From an uncultured Saprospirales bacterium (GTDB taxonomy: Bacteria; Bacteroidota; Bacteroidia; Chitinophagales; JADIYW01): a DNA stretch of 20,090 bases. Under the pieces are notes generated by a model. The model did no database searches. It was not told the DNA's origin and saw only the letters and a list, made by a program, of their open reading frames with translations. Position 1 is the stretch's first letter. Each line of letters opens with the position of its first letter. The position numbers and the translations under genes were made by a program. The stretch lies in contig CALLKF010000075.1 in assembly GCA_938008535.1 (NCBI GenBank), positions 1 through 20,090 of the forward strand. The letters are read 5' to 3'. Below, piece by piece: positions 1 to 7,540 of the stretch.

Positions 1-1
1 T

Positions 2-757
2 AATTTTATTGATGAGAAAGTGTTTGAAAATGCAATAGCAATTATACATTTGGCTGGTGCAGGCGTGGCTGACAAACGTTGGACAGACGAACGCAAGCAA
101 GAAATAATCGACAGTCGCGTAAAATCAACACAATTATTATTTCAGTATTTAGCAAAAGAAAAACACCAAATTCAATCTTTTATTTCCGCATCAGCTGTTG
201 GTTTTTATGGTGATAGAAAAAATGAATTGCTAACAGAAACATCTGCAAATGGAACTGGCTTTTTAGCAGAAGTTTGTCAGCTTTGGGAAAATGAAGTAGA
301 AAAGATTATATCTATAAATATCGCAGTCAGCAAAATAAGAATTGGAATTGTACTGAGCAAAGATGGTGGTGCATTGCCAAAGTTAGACTTTCCAATTCGT
401 TTTGGAATTGGAGCATATATCGGCAACGGAAAACAGTTCGTGCCTTGGATTCACATCGACGATTTGTGCCATATCTTTATCCATTTATTAGAACACAAGA
501 ATATAAATAGTATCTACAACGCTTGCGCGCCAGACATTAAATCCAACAAAGAAATCAGCCAAACTATAGCGCATGTTTTGCATCGTCCGTTCATTCCGTT
601 TCCTGCACCAAGTTTTATTATTAAAACAGTTTTAGGTGAAATGGCAAATATGTTGCTGATGAGCAACAATTGTACTGCAGATAAAATCATAAATACTGGA
701 TTTGTTTTTCAATTTCCAACTTTGGAAAAAGCATTAGAGAATATTTATCAAAAGTAA
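2..757 (+). CDS. TIGR01777 family SDR epimerase (YfcH/SDR39U1-like), 5' partial
   Basis: This is an NAD(P)-dependent sugar-epimerase-like protein of the extended SDR superfamily; the physiological substrate of the family is unknown. The reading frame is open to the first bases of the window, so the gene starts upstream. The GTG at 20 is internal, because conserved residues (NFIDEKVFENA) continue before it. About 251 residues are visible against a usual ~300, so the N-terminal Rossmann glycine motif lies outside. Family hallmarks present in order are HLAGAGVADKRWT, the SRVKST helix, SASAVGFYGD, GFLAEVCQLWE, the RIGIVLSKDGGALPK segment, a GNGKQFVPWIHIDDL block and a C-terminal GFVFQFPTLEKALENI. 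It looks intact apart from the window edge. The next gene starts 84 bases downstream, so a shared transcript is possible but not shown. Confidence 0.9.
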   Translation, partial: NFIDEKVFENAIAIIHLAGAGVADKRWTDERKQEIIDSRVKSTQLLFQYLAKEKHQIQSFISASAVGFYGDRKNELLTETSANGTGFLAEVCQLWENEVEKIISINIAVSKIRIGIVLSKDGGALPKLDFPIRFGIGAYIGNGKQFVPWIHIDDLCHIFIHLLEHKNINSIYNACAPDIKSNKEISQTIAHVLHRPFIPFPAPSFIIKTVLGEMANMLLMSNNCTADKIINTGFVFQFPTLEKALENIYQK

Positions 758-780
758 TTCAACAATCACAATTAATTTGC

Positions 781-810
781 ATTGTTTTAGTTTTCAATCA
801 TTTATATTTT
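781..810 (+). promoter_or_regulatory. possible Bacteroidota-type promoter before the beta-helix/cytochrome block
   Basis: ATTG at 781-784 and TATATTTT at 803-810 are separated by 18 bases. The Bacteroidota primary-sigma consensus is TTTG, 19-21 bases, then TAnnTTTG, so each box misses one base and the spacer is slightly short. It would give a leader of about 25 bases to the ATG at 842. Such AT-rich matches arise easily by chance. Confidence 0.25.
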
Positions 811-841
811 ACTATATTCACGTTGTAAAAAAACCAACCAA

Positions 842-2134
842 ATGCGCAAATTCATTCTTTTCTCCTTTTTCTTATCGGTAGCAATTGCTTTCCAATCATG
901 CAAAAACAACAGCAAAAAAGCTGGCGACACTGCTGGCTTCTCATATGATGAAAAAATCCAAAAAGAATTTCAGGAAAAACTGATTTTGGTAGAAGATGGC
1001 GGCACAGTAGAATTTCCAGAAGGAAAATTCTTGTTTAAGAAAGCACTTTCTTTAGAAGGCAAAAAAAATGTAACTATTAAAGGAACTGGTACGCAAAAAA
1101 CAATTTTATCATTTTTGGGACAAACCGAAGGTGCAGAAGGTATTAATGTAACGAATTGCCAAAATGTAACACTCGAAGGTTTTACTGTACAAGATGCAAA
1201 AGGCGACAACATAAAACTAAAAGGTTGCGATGGCGTACATATTCATCACATGAATTCTACGTGGACAACTGGCGCAGATACATCCAACGGAAACTATGGC
1301 TACTATCCTGTTGAATGCAAAAATGTGTTGATGGAATACAACGAAGTTTCTTATTGCGCAGATGCTGGCGTTTATATTGGTCAATCAACCAATGTAACCA
1401 TTCATCATTGCTATGCACATCACAATGTTGCTGGTATTGAAATTGAAAACTGCATCAATTCTGACATTTACAAAAACAAAGCAGAAAATAATGCTGGTGG
1501 AATTTTAGTATTTGATTTGCCAAAACTATTTCAAGGAAATGGAAGAAACGCAAAAGTTTGGGACAATGATTGTATAAATAATAATTTTCAAAATTTTGGA
1601 AAACCAGGAAGCATTGTAGCATCTATTCCACCAGGTTCAGGCATGATTATTATGGCAACTGATAGCGTTGATGTTTTTAATAACCGATTAACTAACAACA
1701 AAACAATTGGTATTGCATGTGTAAGTTATTACATGACTGGCAAACAATTAAACGATACCACATACGGACCATATTGCACCATAATTTCTATTCATGATAA
1801 CAAATTTGATAGAAGTGGTTTGTCATTAACTGAAAAAGTGCCTGATTTATCTACTGATTTAGGTAAATTATTAACAGCAACATTTAAAGGTGCAATTGAT
1901 ATTTTTGTAGATGGTTCTGCTGATCCGAAATTGCGCGATAAAAACGGACAATTACCTGAAGGTAAAAAGATTTGTATCAGAAATAATGGCGATGTTAAAT
2001 TCGGAAACCTAAACGCATGGAAAACACATGGTCGCGAAGATATTATGAATTTCAAAGATACAGACATCTCTAAATTCGATTGCAGTTATACTGGAATTAA
2101 TGGCAATAATCAAAAACCAGAAGAAGTTAAGTAA
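842..2134 (+). CDS. Right-handed parallel beta-helix lipoprotein (TIGR03805-like), copy 1
   Basis: This 430-residue exported protein of the uncharacterised beta-helix family usually sits beside an HNE_0200/SO2930-type cytochrome, as it does here. Residues 1-19 form a signal sequence ending AFQS before Cys20, a plausible lipobox, so it is likely a lipoprotein. From about residue 70 to 320 it shows repeats of roughly 22-23 residues typical of stacked beta-helix coils, with turns of the form NCQNVT (C106), GCDG (C129), ECKNV (C159), STNVT and NCIN (C204). It is rich in Cys (12 in total), Asn and Gly. The C-terminal ~110 residues are less repetitive. No catalytic residue of a known polysaccharide lyase or hydrolase can be identified, so enzymatic activity is open. 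The cytochrome gene starts 7 bases after its stop, which indicates an operon. A paralogue lies just beyond that gene. Confidence is high for the fold and low for any function. Confidence 0.85.
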   Translation: MRKFILFSFFLSVAIAFQSCKNNSKKAGDTAGFSYDEKIQKEFQEKLILVEDGGTVEFPEGKFLFKKALSLEGKKNVTIKGTGTQKTILSFLGQTEGAEGINVTNCQNVTLEGFTVQDAKGDNIKLKGCDGVHIHHMNSTWTTGADTSNGNYGYYPVECKNVLMEYNEVSYCADAGVYIGQSTNVTIHHCYAHHNVAGIEIENCINSDIYKNKAENNAGGILVFDLPKLFQGNGRNAKVWDNDCINNNFQNFGKPGSIVASIPPGSGMIIMATDSVDVFNNRLTNNKTIGIACVSYYMTGKQLNDTTYGPYCTIISIHDNKFDRSGLSLTEKVPDLSTDLGKLLTATFKGAIDIFVDGSADPKLRDKNGQLPEGKKICIRNNGDVKFGNLNAWKTHGREDIMNFKDTDISKFDCSYTGINGNNQKPEEVK

Positions 2135-2141
2135 ATTTAAA

Positions 2142-3215
2142 ATGAAAAAATTATCTGCAATACTCATCATAATTTGTATTTCTTCTTTGATAATTTTCAA
2201 TCAATGTAAAATATCAGATGGGAAAGTTACATTAGATGTAACTGCAAAACCATTTGAAAAACTATCAGAATACAATTTCTTTAAAGGAAAAATAAGTGAT
2301 TTAATTCCAAATGAAAAAGTGTTGCCTTATGATTTAATTACAGCACTTTTTTCCGACTATGCACATAAAGCACGGTTTGTTTGGATGCCTGCAGGAACAT
2401 CAGCAAAATATAAAAAGGATGAAGTAGTTGAATTTCCAATTGGAGCCGTTTTAATAAAAAACTTTTATTATCCGACAGATTTCAGAGACGAATCAAAAGG
2501 AAGAAAAATAATGGAAACGCGTTTATTAGTTAGACGTGCAGACAAATGGGACGCTTTAACTTATGTGTGGAATGATGAACAAACAGACGCAGATTTGAAT
2601 ATTGTTGGTGATACAAAGAAAGTTAGTTTTACTAATTTACAAGGTGAAAAACTAAACATCGATTACTCTTATCCAAATAAAAATCAATGTAAAAATTGCC
2701 ATAATTTAAAGAATGTTCAAGAACCAATCGGTCCCAAAGTGCGCTACTTGAATAAAGATTTTAAATACGCAGACGGCAGCAAAAATCAACTAGAAAAATG
2801 GACAGAAGTTGGTTATTTAACTGGTTATAAAAAAGAAGAAAATCTAGCCAATAAAATTGCAAGCGCATTTGATCCAACAAGCGGAACTGTTGAAGAACGT
2901 GCAAAATCATACATAGAAATAAATTGCGCACATTGTCACCGTCGTGAAGGCAGTGCAAACACTACTGGTTTGTTTTTATTGTTAAGCGAAAAAAATCCAG
3001 AAAGTTGGGGCACGATGAAAAGTCCGGTTGCTGCTGGAAGAGCGAGCGGAAATTGCTTGTACGATGTAGTGCCTGGCAAACCAGACGAATCTATTTTAGT
3101 ATATCGCATGACAGAAAACGATCCGGAAATTCGCATGCCAGAATTAGGTAGAAGTTTGCAACACAAAGAAGCCGTTCAACTCATCCGACAATGGATTTCT
3201 GAAATGAAGAAATAA
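2142..3215 (+). CDS. Exported diheme c-type cytochrome, HNE_0200/SO2930 family (TIGR03806-like)
   Basis: I chose the ATG at 2142 (357 residues) over an in-frame ATG at 2100, because it gives a clean hydrophobic signal sequence (residues 4-19) and does not overlap the upstream gene. Cys22 follows a relaxed lipobox (IFNQC), so lipid anchoring is likely but not certain. Two haem c attachment motifs are visible: CKNCH at residues 183-187 and CAHCH at 262-266. A late Met-containing stretch (YRMTENDPEIRMPELG) could supply an axial ligand. The N-terminal half (LSEYNFFKG, LPYDLITALFSDYAHKARFVWMP) matches the usual start of this family as I remember it. The expected role is electron transfer or redox chemistry in the periplasm or on a membrane surface; the true partner and substrate are unknown. 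It is flanked by two paralogous beta-helix genes at 7 and 39 bases, so the three are probably co-transcribed. Confidence 0.88.
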   Translation: MKKLSAILIIICISSLIIFNQCKISDGKVTLDVTAKPFEKLSEYNFFKGKISDLIPNEKVLPYDLITALFSDYAHKARFVWMPAGTSAKYKKDEVVEFPIGAVLIKNFYYPTDFRDESKGRKIMETRLLVRRADKWDALTYVWNDEQTDADLNIVGDTKKVSFTNLQGEKLNIDYSYPNKNQCKNCHNLKNVQEPIGPKVRYLNKDFKYADGSKNQLEKWTEVGYLTGYKKEENLANKIASAFDPTSGTVEERAKSYIEINCAHCHRREGSANTTGLFLLLSEKNPESWGTMKSPVAAGRASGNCLYDVVPGKPDESILVYRMTENDPEIRMPELGRSLQHKEAVQLIRQWISEMKK

Positions 3216-3254
3216 TTTACAACAATTTCTTATCTTCATTAAAAATACATACAC

Positions 3255-4496
3255 ATGAAATTTCTGAATTTCCTTATCGTTGCCGGTATCTTATTTGTTT
3301 CTTGCAAACAAAAATCATCTTCCGTAAAATTTATAAAAGACGAAAAAATCCAGAAAGAAATTCAAGAACAATTTATTTTGGTAGAAGATGGTGGAGCCAT
3401 TGAACTTCCTGAGGGAAATTTTTTATTAAGTAAAGCACTTTCCATCGAAGGCAAAAAAAATATTACTATAAAAGGAAAAGGTCGCGACAAAACTATCTTA
3501 TCTTTTCTTGGACAAACTGAAGGAGCAGAAGGCATCAACGCCACTAATTGCACCAATATTACCTTAGAAGATTTTACGATTCAAGACGCAAAAGGAGACA
3601 ACATCAAACTAAAAGCATGCAACAATTGTGTAATGCGAAATTTAAATTCTACTTGGACAACTGGTGTTGATTCTATGAATGGAAATTACGGTTATTATCC
3701 AGTTGAATGTAATGGTGTATTGATTGAAAAATGCGAAGTTTCCTATTGTGCTGATGCAGGTGTATATGTTGGACAATCATATAATGTTACGGTTCGAAAT
3801 TGTGTGGCTCATCATAATGTGTGTGGTATCGAAATTGAAAATTGCATTAATGTGGATGTGTACGAAAATTATTCGCATAACAATACTGGTGGTTTTGTAA
3901 TTTATGATTTGCCAGGTTTGCCATTAAAAAATGGAAAAAATTGTAGAGTCTACAACAATAAAGCCGAAGAAAATAATTTTAAAAATTTCGCCAAACCAGG
4001 CAGCTATGTTTCTGATATTCCACCAGGTAGTGGCATCATCATTATGGCTTACGATAGTGTAGAGGTTTTTAATAACCAATTCATAAATAATAAAACTTTA
4101 GGTTGCTGTGCTGTAAGTTATTATGCAGTTGGACGACAATTTACCGACTCACTTTATACACCTTACGCAACGTCTATTTTTGTACATGATAATATTTTTA
4201 AAAGAAAAGCACTACTCATTCCAGATTTAACGCATGATTTAGGAAAGTTGATTTTGGCTATCTCAAAAACTCCAGCAGATTTAATTTACGATGGAAATTA
4301 TTCAAAAGCGATGAGCAATGCAAATGGAACTTTGCAGCAACAATATCATTCTTGTTTTAGAAATAATGGCGATATTAAATTCTTCAATTTAAATGCATAC
4401 AAATCACCTAATATTGAAAATGTACTAAAAACATTTGATACTAATCTAAAAGCATTTGACTGTAGCGTAAATAATATAACAGGCAATAAGAATTAG
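3255..4496 (+). CDS. Right-handed parallel beta-helix lipoprotein (TIGR03805-like), copy 2
   Basis: This 413-residue paralogue of the beta-helix protein encoded just upstream is separated from it only by the cytochrome gene. The signal sequence is residues 1-16 with a good lipobox (LFVS before Cys17). The two copies align nearly without gaps at an offset of seven residues, sharing runs such as KTILSFLGQTEGAEGIN, NGNYGYYPVEC, SYCADAGVY and GIEIENCIN. Cys at 99, 122, 152, 165, 183 and 197 match those in copy 1. This copy has extra Cys at 125, 160, 190 and a CC pair at 284-285, 15 in all. The last ~120 residues have diverged most. This points to a duplication followed by specialisation. No active site can be assigned. 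It starts 39 bases after the cytochrome stop. Confidence 0.85.
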   Translation: MKFLNFLIVAGILFVSCKQKSSSVKFIKDEKIQKEIQEQFILVEDGGAIELPEGNFLLSKALSIEGKKNITIKGKGRDKTILSFLGQTEGAEGINATNCTNITLEDFTIQDAKGDNIKLKACNNCVMRNLNSTWTTGVDSMNGNYGYYPVECNGVLIEKCEVSYCADAGVYVGQSYNVTVRNCVAHHNVCGIEIENCINVDVYENYSHNNTGGFVIYDLPGLPLKNGKNCRVYNNKAEENNFKNFAKPGSYVSDIPPGSGIIIMAYDSVEVFNNQFINNKTLGCCAVSYYAVGRQFTDSLYTPYATSIFVHDNIFKRKALLIPDLTHDLGKLILAISKTPADLIYDGNYSKAMSNANGTLQQQYHSCFRNNGDIKFFNLNAYKSPNIENVLKTFDTNLKAFDCSVNNITGNKN

Positions 4497-4589
4497 TTTG
4501 ATGTTATAAATTCTACCTTTTCATACTTAAATATGAATAAATCTTTGGATATTTAACAGTATGTAAATTAATACCATAATTCAATATAG

Positions 4590-5927
4590 ATGAAAACTAT
4601 TTTACTTTCGGTTTTACTATTGTTTTCTCACTTAGTTATATTATCTCAAACAAGAGATATTGACAGTTTACATCGTGTATACAAAACACATTTTGCAGAT
4701 TCTAATAAAGCACAAACACTATATCGACTCGGACAAGAATATGTGGTTTTTAAGCCAGATACTGCTTTGTTGTTAGCGCAACAAGCATATAAGTTGGCTA
4801 CTAAAATAAATGATGAAAAATCACAATCTAGAGCATTAAATGTTATTGCAACTGTTTACAACAAAACTGCGAATTATCCAAAAGCGTTAAACTTTTATAT
4901 CAAGGTTTTAAAGATTGAAGAAAATAAAAAAGACCCAGAATTTTTAGCATCAACTCTTCTAAATATTGCAACTGTTTATCATTCGCAAGGCGACGATAAA
5001 AAAGCAATTACATTTACCTTAAGAGCCGATTCTCTAATAAATGCTAAAAATATTGACTGGTTAAAAGTGTATAGCTTAATGAACTTAGGTTTTTTGTATG
5101 AAAAAGTAAACAAAATTCCTGCATCATTAGATTATACACAAAAAGCATTTGCGCTTGCAGTTAAAAGTGACGACAATTATATGAAAGGTGTTACACTTTG
5201 TAATTTAGGAAATGCTAATGAAAAAAAAAATAACACCACATTGGCTATCAAAAACTATACAGACGCCATATATTTTAGCAATTTGGCAACAGACGAAGAT
5301 TGTTTAGCAGAAATATATTTAGGATTAGCCAAGCAATATTCAAAGTTAAATAAAAAAGATTCAGCAGAATATTTTGCAGTTAAATCTTATGAAATCAGCA
5401 AAAAAGATGGTTTTTTAAATCGACAATTAGATGCTAGTATTTTCTTAAATCAATTTTATAATGGAAATAACGACACTAAAAATGCGTACAATTATCAAGC
5501 GCAAGTGCTTCTATTAAAAGATTCTATTTTTAGTAGTGATAGAGTTGCCAATGCACAAATTATTTCCATGGAAGAAGATTTGCGACAAAAAGAATTAGCA
5601 GAAAAGAAGGTAGAAGAAGACAAAGAAAGAAAATCAAAATTACAACTTTTAGGGATTGGGTTGTCGCTACCAATTTTATTTTTCATCACGCTTTATTTAT
5701 ACAAAAAGAAAATAAAACCAAAATATATCGAAATTCTTGGTCTAGTTTCCTTACTGTTGTCTTTCGAATACATTATGCTGTTAATTCATCCATTAGTAGT
5801 AAAAATTACCAACCATGTTCCATTGTATCAGTTATTGATTTTCGCAATAATTGCAGCCGTCATTTCACCAACGCATCACAAAATTGAAAGTTGGTTGCTC
5901 GAAAAAATTGGACGCAAACACAATTAA
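4590..5927 (+). CDS. TPR protein with C-terminal three-helix membrane region
   Basis: A signal peptide (residues 1-20, ending ILSQ) is followed by about six tetratricopeptide units between residues ~40 and 310 (e.g. ALNVIATVYNKTANYPKALNFY, STLLNIATVYHSQGDDKKAI). A charged coiled segment rich in Lys and Glu follows at ~325-350, then three hydrophobic helices at about 352-372, 381-405 and 412-428, and a short basic tail. Many Bacteroidota sensors have the order signal-TPR-membrane helix-histidine kinase or LytTR domain. Here there is no kinase or DNA-binding domain, and the chain ends right after the third helix. The segment EILGLVSLLLSFEYIMLL with IAAVISPTHHKIESW resembles a C-terminal membrane module I have met in other Bacteroidota TPR proteins, but I cannot name it. 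TPRs would face the periplasm. The role is unknown; a sensor or scaffold is a guess. Confidence 0.75.
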   Translation: MKTILLSVLLLFSHLVILSQTRDIDSLHRVYKTHFADSNKAQTLYRLGQEYVVFKPDTALLLAQQAYKLATKINDEKSQSRALNVIATVYNKTANYPKALNFYIKVLKIEENKKDPEFLASTLLNIATVYHSQGDDKKAITFTLRADSLINAKNIDWLKVYSLMNLGFLYEKVNKIPASLDYTQKAFALAVKSDDNYMKGVTLCNLGNANEKKNNTTLAIKNYTDAIYFSNLATDEDCLAEIYLGLAKQYSKLNKKDSAEYFAVKSYEISKKDGFLNRQLDASIFLNQFYNGNNDTKNAYNYQAQVLLLKDSIFSSDRVANAQIISMEEDLRQKELAEKKVEEDKERKSKLQLLGIGLSLPILFFITLYLYKKKIKPKYIEILGLVSLLLSFEYIMLLIHPLVVKITNHVPLYQLLIFAIIAAVISPTHHKIESWLLEKIGRKHN

Positions 5928-5946
5928 TTACTGATTTAGAATAATT

Positions 5947-5978
5947 AAAAAAGACCTTCAGTTACGAAGATCTTTTTT
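5947..5978. terminator. Bidirectional intrinsic terminator between convergent genes
   Basis: A 13-base stem (5947-5959 with 5966-5978) and a 6-base loop carry A6 on the left and T6 on the right. Read on the - strand, every position pairs if one G-U is allowed; read on the + strand the same position is a C-A mismatch. It lies 20 bases after the TPR gene's stop and 20 bases from the stop of the convergent small lipoprotein gene, so it can serve both. Confidence 0.8.
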
Positions 5979-5998
5979 AGTTTGTAAGAAAAAACTGT

Positions 5999-6241
5999 TT
6001 AAGGAGTAGTAGGTCCAGGTTTTTTCTCATTTGGATTTGTTAGTGGTTTGTCGCCATCTTCAGCAGTAGTGTCAATTGTTGCTGGTGTATCTGTTGCAAC
6101 TATAGGTGCTTCTTCCACAACAGCAGAAGTTTCTTCAGTTGCTTCTTCTTCTTTTGCTTTGCAAGATTGCAACAGCATAGAAGTGCTTAAAATCAACGAC
6201 AAAGCCATTGTCTTTAAAACGATTTTTTGATTCATTTTCAT
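5999..6241 (-). CDS. Small acidic, low-complexity lipoprotein
   Basis: The product is 80 residues. Residues 1-26 are a signal sequence ending LLQS before Cys27, a good lipobox. The mature part (CKAKEEEATEE...) is only ~54 residues, almost wholly Glu, Thr, Ala, Pro and Asp, and probably disordered; it ends KPGPTTP. A Lys followed by a run of acidic residues right after the lipidated Cys resembles the lipoprotein export signals described in Bacteroidota, so surface exposure is possible (inference). The start at 6241 could equally be the second Met, two codons later. Codon use and the signal sequence make it a credible gene despite its size, and a terminator and a candidate promoter frame it. 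No homologous family is recognised. Confidence 0.7.
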   Translation of the reverse strand: MKMNQKIVLKTMALSLILSTSMLLQSCKAKEEEATEETSAVVEEAPIVATDTPATIDTTAEDGDKPLTNPNEKKPGPTTP

Positions 6242-6284
6242 ACTAATTAGTTTATTTGGTTTAAAATAAAAAAATCAACTACTA

Positions 6285-6315
6285 GAAAGATACTACTATT
6301 ATTTTAAAAATCAAT
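6285..6315 (-). promoter_or_regulatory. possible Bacteroidota-type promoter for the small lipoprotein gene
   Basis: Read on the - strand, ATTG (6315-6312) is followed after exactly 19 bases by TATCTTTC (6292-6285). This is one mismatch in each box from TTTG and TAnnTTTG, with canonical spacing. Transcription would start about 35-40 bases before the ATG at 6241. Confidence 0.35.
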
Positions 6316-6407
6316 GCGTTATCTATTAAAAATAATAACAATAGTTCATTATTTGTGAATTTTGGAAAAGAAATTATTATTTCGATTTTAGTTCTTATTT
6401 TTAAAAC

Positions 6408-7526
6408 ATGCAATACAAAAGAATGCCAATAGAAGTAGAATCACCTGAAGAAATGGGTTACGCTACTATAAAATATAACTTAGCAGAAAGCTCAGTGCGC
6501 GATATTTATTTCAAAGATTTAAAATTGAATTTAGATGATGTATTTATTTGCTATGGTGAACATCGAGGAAAATTAGAGTTGAGAAATGAGATTGTGAGAA
6601 ATGAGAATGGTTTAAATTCAAATGATGTATTAGTTTGTCCAAGTGCTGCAACTGCTTTGTTTATTGTGTCAACTACATTGCTAAACGACAACGATCATTT
6701 AATTGTATTGCGTCCAAATTATGCAACCAACATCGAAACACCACGCGCTATCAATTGCGAAATTTCTTTCGTTGATTTATCTTTTGAAAATAACTTTCAA
6801 TTTGATATCGAACAAATAAAAAACACAGTAAAACCAACAACAAAATTAATCAGTATTACTTCGCCACATAATCCAACAGGTGTTGTTTTTAAAGATGAAC
6901 TGATTAAAGAAATTATTGCCTTTGCGCAAAAAAAAAATATTCACATTTTAGTTGATGAAACCTATCGTTATTTAAATTTCCAAACAGAATTGGTTCCTTA
7001 TTATGCAAATCAATCTTCCAATGTAATCTCAGTTTGTTCGTTGTCGAAAGCATTTGGTGTGCCAGGCATTCGCATCGGCTGGCTCATTAATAAAAATGAA
7101 AAGTTGATGCACGATTTTCTCGCAGCGAAAGAACAAATCATTATTTGCAATTCTGTGATTGATGAAGAAATTGCGCATCACATCTTAAAAAATAAAAACA
7201 CCTTTTTAGAGCCAACGCATCAATTAATCAGCACCAATTTTTCTATCATAAAAAACTGGATAGAAAATGAACAAACTTTTTTAGAATGGACAGAACCAAC
7301 TTGCGGTGTAGTTTGTTTTCCAAGAATTAAAAATGAATTTAAAATTGATTTGCCGAAATTTTATAAAATTTTATATGAACAATATGCAACATTTGTCGGT
7401 GCAGGTCATTGGTTTGAGCAAGATGATTGTTTTATGCGAATTGGTTTTGGTTATCCAACTAATGAAGAATTGCATCAAGGTTTAAAAAATATTACATTGG
7501 CTTTGCAGGAAAGTTTGATTGCTTAG
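6408..7526 (+). CDS. PLP-dependent class I/II aminotransferase
   Basis: This 372-residue fold-type I aminotransferase transfers an amino group via pyridoxal phosphate; the substrate cannot be read from the sequence. Visible features are GEHRG near the N-terminus, the NPTG motif (N155-G158) that contacts the cofactor, VDETYRY with the PLP-pyridine Asp (D183) and Tyr186, and the Schiff-base Lys214 in SLSKAFGVPGIRIGW. A late Arg in CFMRIGFGYP is in the position of the substrate-carboxylate Arg. The opening RMPIEVESPEEMGY...LAESSVRD resembles a subgroup often annotated only as aminotransferase, distantly like capreomycidine synthase; I do not assert that activity. The ATG at 6408 lacks a Shine-Dalgarno sequence. 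The Rieske gene follows after 14 bases and MurF-Alr after that, so all three are probably one transcript. Confidence 0.9.
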   Translation: MQYKRMPIEVESPEEMGYATIKYNLAESSVRDIYFKDLKLNLDDVFICYGEHRGKLELRNEIVRNENGLNSNDVLVCPSAATALFIVSTTLLNDNDHLIVLRPNYATNIETPRAINCEISFVDLSFENNFQFDIEQIKNTVKPTTKLISITSPHNPTGVVFKDELIKEIIAFAQKKNIHILVDETYRYLNFQTELVPYYANQSSNVISVCSLSKAFGVPGIRIGWLINKNEKLMHDFLAAKEQIIICNSVIDEEIAHHILKNKNTFLEPTHQLISTNFSIIKNWIENEQTFLEWTEPTCGVVCFPRIKNEFKIDLPKFYKILYEQYATFVGAGHWFEQDDCFMRIGFGYPTNEELHQGLKNITLALQESLIA

Positions 7527-7540
7527 TGTATTTTTACAAC

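Noticed and set aside
842..2134. Assignment of the beta-helix proteins as NosD or as pectate lyase
   Set aside because: The repeat pattern only indicates the fold. I see no lyase active-site residues and no nos-type neighbours such as nitrous oxide reductase, NosF or NosY.
2100..2141. ATG at 2100 as the start of the cytochrome
   Set aside because: It would put 14 polar and basic residues ahead of the signal sequence and overlap the upstream gene; the ATG at 2142 is better.
970..2200. Reverse-strand open frames inside the first beta-helix gene
   Set aside because: They lack signals or recognisable domains and lie wholly opposite a gene with clear homology; they are shadows.
4497..4589. Promoter before the TPR gene (TTTG at 4544-4547 with a downstream TA-rich box)
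   Set aside because: The spacer is about 16 bases and the second box lacks the TTTG half; indistinguishable from AT-rich background.
6316..6407. Promoter directly upstream of the aminotransferase
   Set aside because: Several TTTG and TAnnTTT-like fragments exist but none pair with correct spacing at a sensible distance from the ATG.
7526..7540. GTG at 7526 as the start of the Rieske protein
   Set aside because: An ATG five codons later gives a sensible length and avoids overlap with the aminotransferase stop codon.
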